Below are positions 5,647-6,868 of a stretch of DNA of 6,868 bases, piece by piece. The translations under genes were made by a program, and so were the position numbers. Positions within the stretch are counted from its first letter, which is position 1, and the number at the start of each line of letters is the position of its first letter. This stretch comes from Acidiferrobacter sp. (lineage in GTDB: Bacteria; Pseudomonadota; Gammaproteobacteria; Acidiferrobacterales; Acidiferrobacteraceae), in assembly GCA_027335965.1 (NCBI GenBank), contig DAHWGZ010000084.1, positions 1-6,868 on the forward strand, given 5' to 3'. The notes below the pieces were generated by a model. That model was not told the origin of the DNA, did not search any database, and saw nothing but the letters and a program-made list of their open reading frames with translations.

Positions 5647-6868
5647 CTAGGCCAGCACGCGCGTGAGCGCCATCGCCAGATCCTCGAGGCGATAGGGCTT
5701 CTGGACGGAGGCGCCAAATCCATAGGCCTGATACTGCGCCACGATCGGATCCGTGTAATAGCCGGTGGCGACGATGGCGCGCACCCGGGCATCGCCCTCG
5801 CGCAGCTTGCGCACGCACTCCTTGCCGCCCATGCCGCCGGGCACCGTGAGATCCAGGATCACGGCGTCGAACGGCCGTCGGGCACGCGCCTTCTCGTAGA
5901 GCCGCACCGCCTCCCGGCCATCGGCGGCCTCGATGACCTCGTAGCCCAGGCTTTGCAACAGCTGCGCGCCTATGGCGCGCACGTCGCGATCGTCATCCAT
6001 GATCAGGATCCGCCGCCCATGCCCCGAGGCCGCCACCGGTCCGGGGCTAGGAGCGCGCACGACCGGCATGAGGTCGATCCCCGATCGCGGCAGGTACAGC
6101 GTCAGCGTCGTGCCGCGCCCGACCACGGACTCCGCGGTCACCATGCCCTGATGGCGCTTGACCACCGAATAGGTGACCGCAAGGCCGAGCCCCGTGCCCG
6201 CGGGCTTCAGGGAGAAGTACGGATCGAAGATCCGCGCCAGATGCTCAGGGGCGATCCCGCGGCCGCTATCGCGAAACGCGATCTCGACATAGTCGCCGGC
6301 GGCGAGATCCACGACCTCGGCGGCGGCCAGCGTCACGTTGCGCGCCGTGACCCGCAAGACCCCCGCGCCGCTCATGGCCTCCTTGGCGTTCAGGACGATG
6401 TTCTGGATCACCTGCCCCATCTGATCGGGATCGAACTCGGTCGGCCACAGATCCTCGGGGATGGCGATCTCGCAGCGTACCGCCGAGCCCTTCACGAAAA
6501 ACCCGGTGAGATCGCGCACGGTCTCGCCGATCGAGCCCGGCTTCTTGACCGGCGCCCCGCCCTTGGCGAAGGTCAACAGCTGAAAGGTGAGCTCGCGCGC
6601 CCGCCAGCTGGCGCGCTCGGCGTCGGCCAGCGCCCCCTGCAGGGGCTCGTCGCCAGGCGCGTAGATCTTCGCGAGCGTGATGTTGCCGAAGATCGCCGTG
6701 AGGATGTTATTGAAGTCATGGGCGATGCCCCCCGCCAGCACCCCCAGGGCCTCCAGGCTCTTCACCTTCATCGCCTGCTCTTCCAGGGCCTGGTGCCGGG
6801 TGACGTCGCGAAACACCATGATCGCGCCCGTGACCTCCCCGTCCTCGTCACGGATCGAGGCCGCCGAA
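5647..6868 (-). CDS. Hybrid PAS sensor histidine kinase with C-terminal receiver domain (N-terminus beyond window)
   Basis: Two-component hybrid kinase, 406 residues visible up to the TAG at 5649-5647; the frame runs open through the right edge. Numbering from the internal M at 6819, the visible part starts with the end of a PAS domain (IRDEDGEVTGAI then MVFRDVT, which crosses that M), so the M at 6819 is not the real start. The phosphoacceptor domain has LAGGIAHDFNN with H34, the ATPase domain an N box (QNIVLNAKEAM, about 139-149), G1 box RDSGRGIA (183-190), F box IFDPYFSLK and G2 box GTGLGLA (208-214). A proline/alanine linker (about 251-266) leads to a receiver domain (about 268-390) with acidic MDDD, phosphoacceptor D323 in VILDLTVP, T352 in VATGY and K374 in VQKPY, all residues needed for phosphotransfer. 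It is probably cytosolic in the visible part. It precedes opgG on the same strand by 86 bp, so it may be co-transcribed with the glucan genes. It shares the catalytic core of the kinase at 1-1733, suggesting an old duplication. Confidence 0.95.
   Translation of the reverse strand, partial: SAASIRDEDGEVTGAIMVFRDVTRHQALEEQAMKVKSLEALGVLAGGIAHDFNNILTAIFGNITLAKIYAPGDEPLQGALADAERASWRARELTFQLLTFAKGGAPVKKPGSIGETVRDLTGFFVKGSAVRCEIAIPEDLWPTEFDPDQMGQVIQNIVLNAKEAMSGAGVLRVTARNVTLAAAEVVDLAAGDYVEIAFRDSGRGIAPEHLARIFDPYFSLKPAGTGLGLAVTYSVVKRHQGMVTAESVVGRGTTLTLYLPRSGIDLMPVVRAPSPGPVAASGHGRRILIMDDDRDVRAIGAQLLQSLGYEVIEAADGREAVRLYEKARARRPFDAVILDLTVPGGMGGKECVRKLREGDARVRAIVATGYYTDPIVAQYQAYGFGASVQKPYRLEDLAMALTRVLA

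Noticed and set aside
4034..5650. A 538-codon open frame on the plus strand
   Set aside because: It lies opposite opgG, which has clear family motifs along its whole length; the plus-strand product resembles nothing recognisable. Long antisense frames are common at this GC content.
5561..5818. Extension of opgG upstream to 5818
   Set aside because: This would overlap the receiver domain of the kinase. The signal peptide, ribosome binding site and family length all point to the ATG at 5560.

Overview
The window comes from a GC-rich Gram-negative bacterium, most likely a proteobacterium. The evidence is the very high G+C, two periplasmic osmoregulated-glucan (OPG) proteins with Sec-type signal peptides, and NtrB-like PAS histidine kinases. 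The genus cannot be fixed from the sequence. The two exported proteins are extremely rich in arginine and almost free of lysine, while the cytosolic kinase next to them is not. This would fit an acidic periplasm (an acidophile), but that is an inference.

All five genes lie on the minus strand and are described here in the direction of transcription, from the right edge to the left. (1) 6868-5647 is the 3' part of a hybrid PAS sensor kinase with a C-terminal receiver domain. (2) 5560-4004 is a full-length OpgG/MdoG-type periplasmic glucan protein (glycoside hydrolase family GH186) that keeps both catalytic aspartates known for the family. (3) 4007-2664 is a second, shorter and strongly diverged member of the same family. 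It is joined to gene 2 by a GTGA stop/start overlap. It lacks about 60 residues of the conserved N-domain core and has lost the general-acid aspartate. (4) 2575-1851 is a RimJ/RimL-type GNAT acetyltransferase whose reading frame is broken by a one-base deletion at a run of five C (minus strand). (5) 1733-1 is the 5' part of a second PAS sensor kinase with at least three PAS domains, cut by the left edge just after its ATP-binding glycine box.

The gaps are short (86 bp before opgG, 88 bp before the acetyltransferase, 117 bp before the left kinase), and no stretch over 300 bp lacks a gene. The first two gaps show no AT-rich promoter-like sequence, so the right-hand kinase, the two glucan genes and possibly the acetyltransferase may be read as one transcript. 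The 117-bp gap holds a weak promoter candidate.

The most interesting part is the coupled OpgG pair, one apparently active and one apparently a pseudoenzyme. It lies next to PAS kinases, and the membrane glucosyltransferase OpgH that usually accompanies opgG is not present between the flanking genes.
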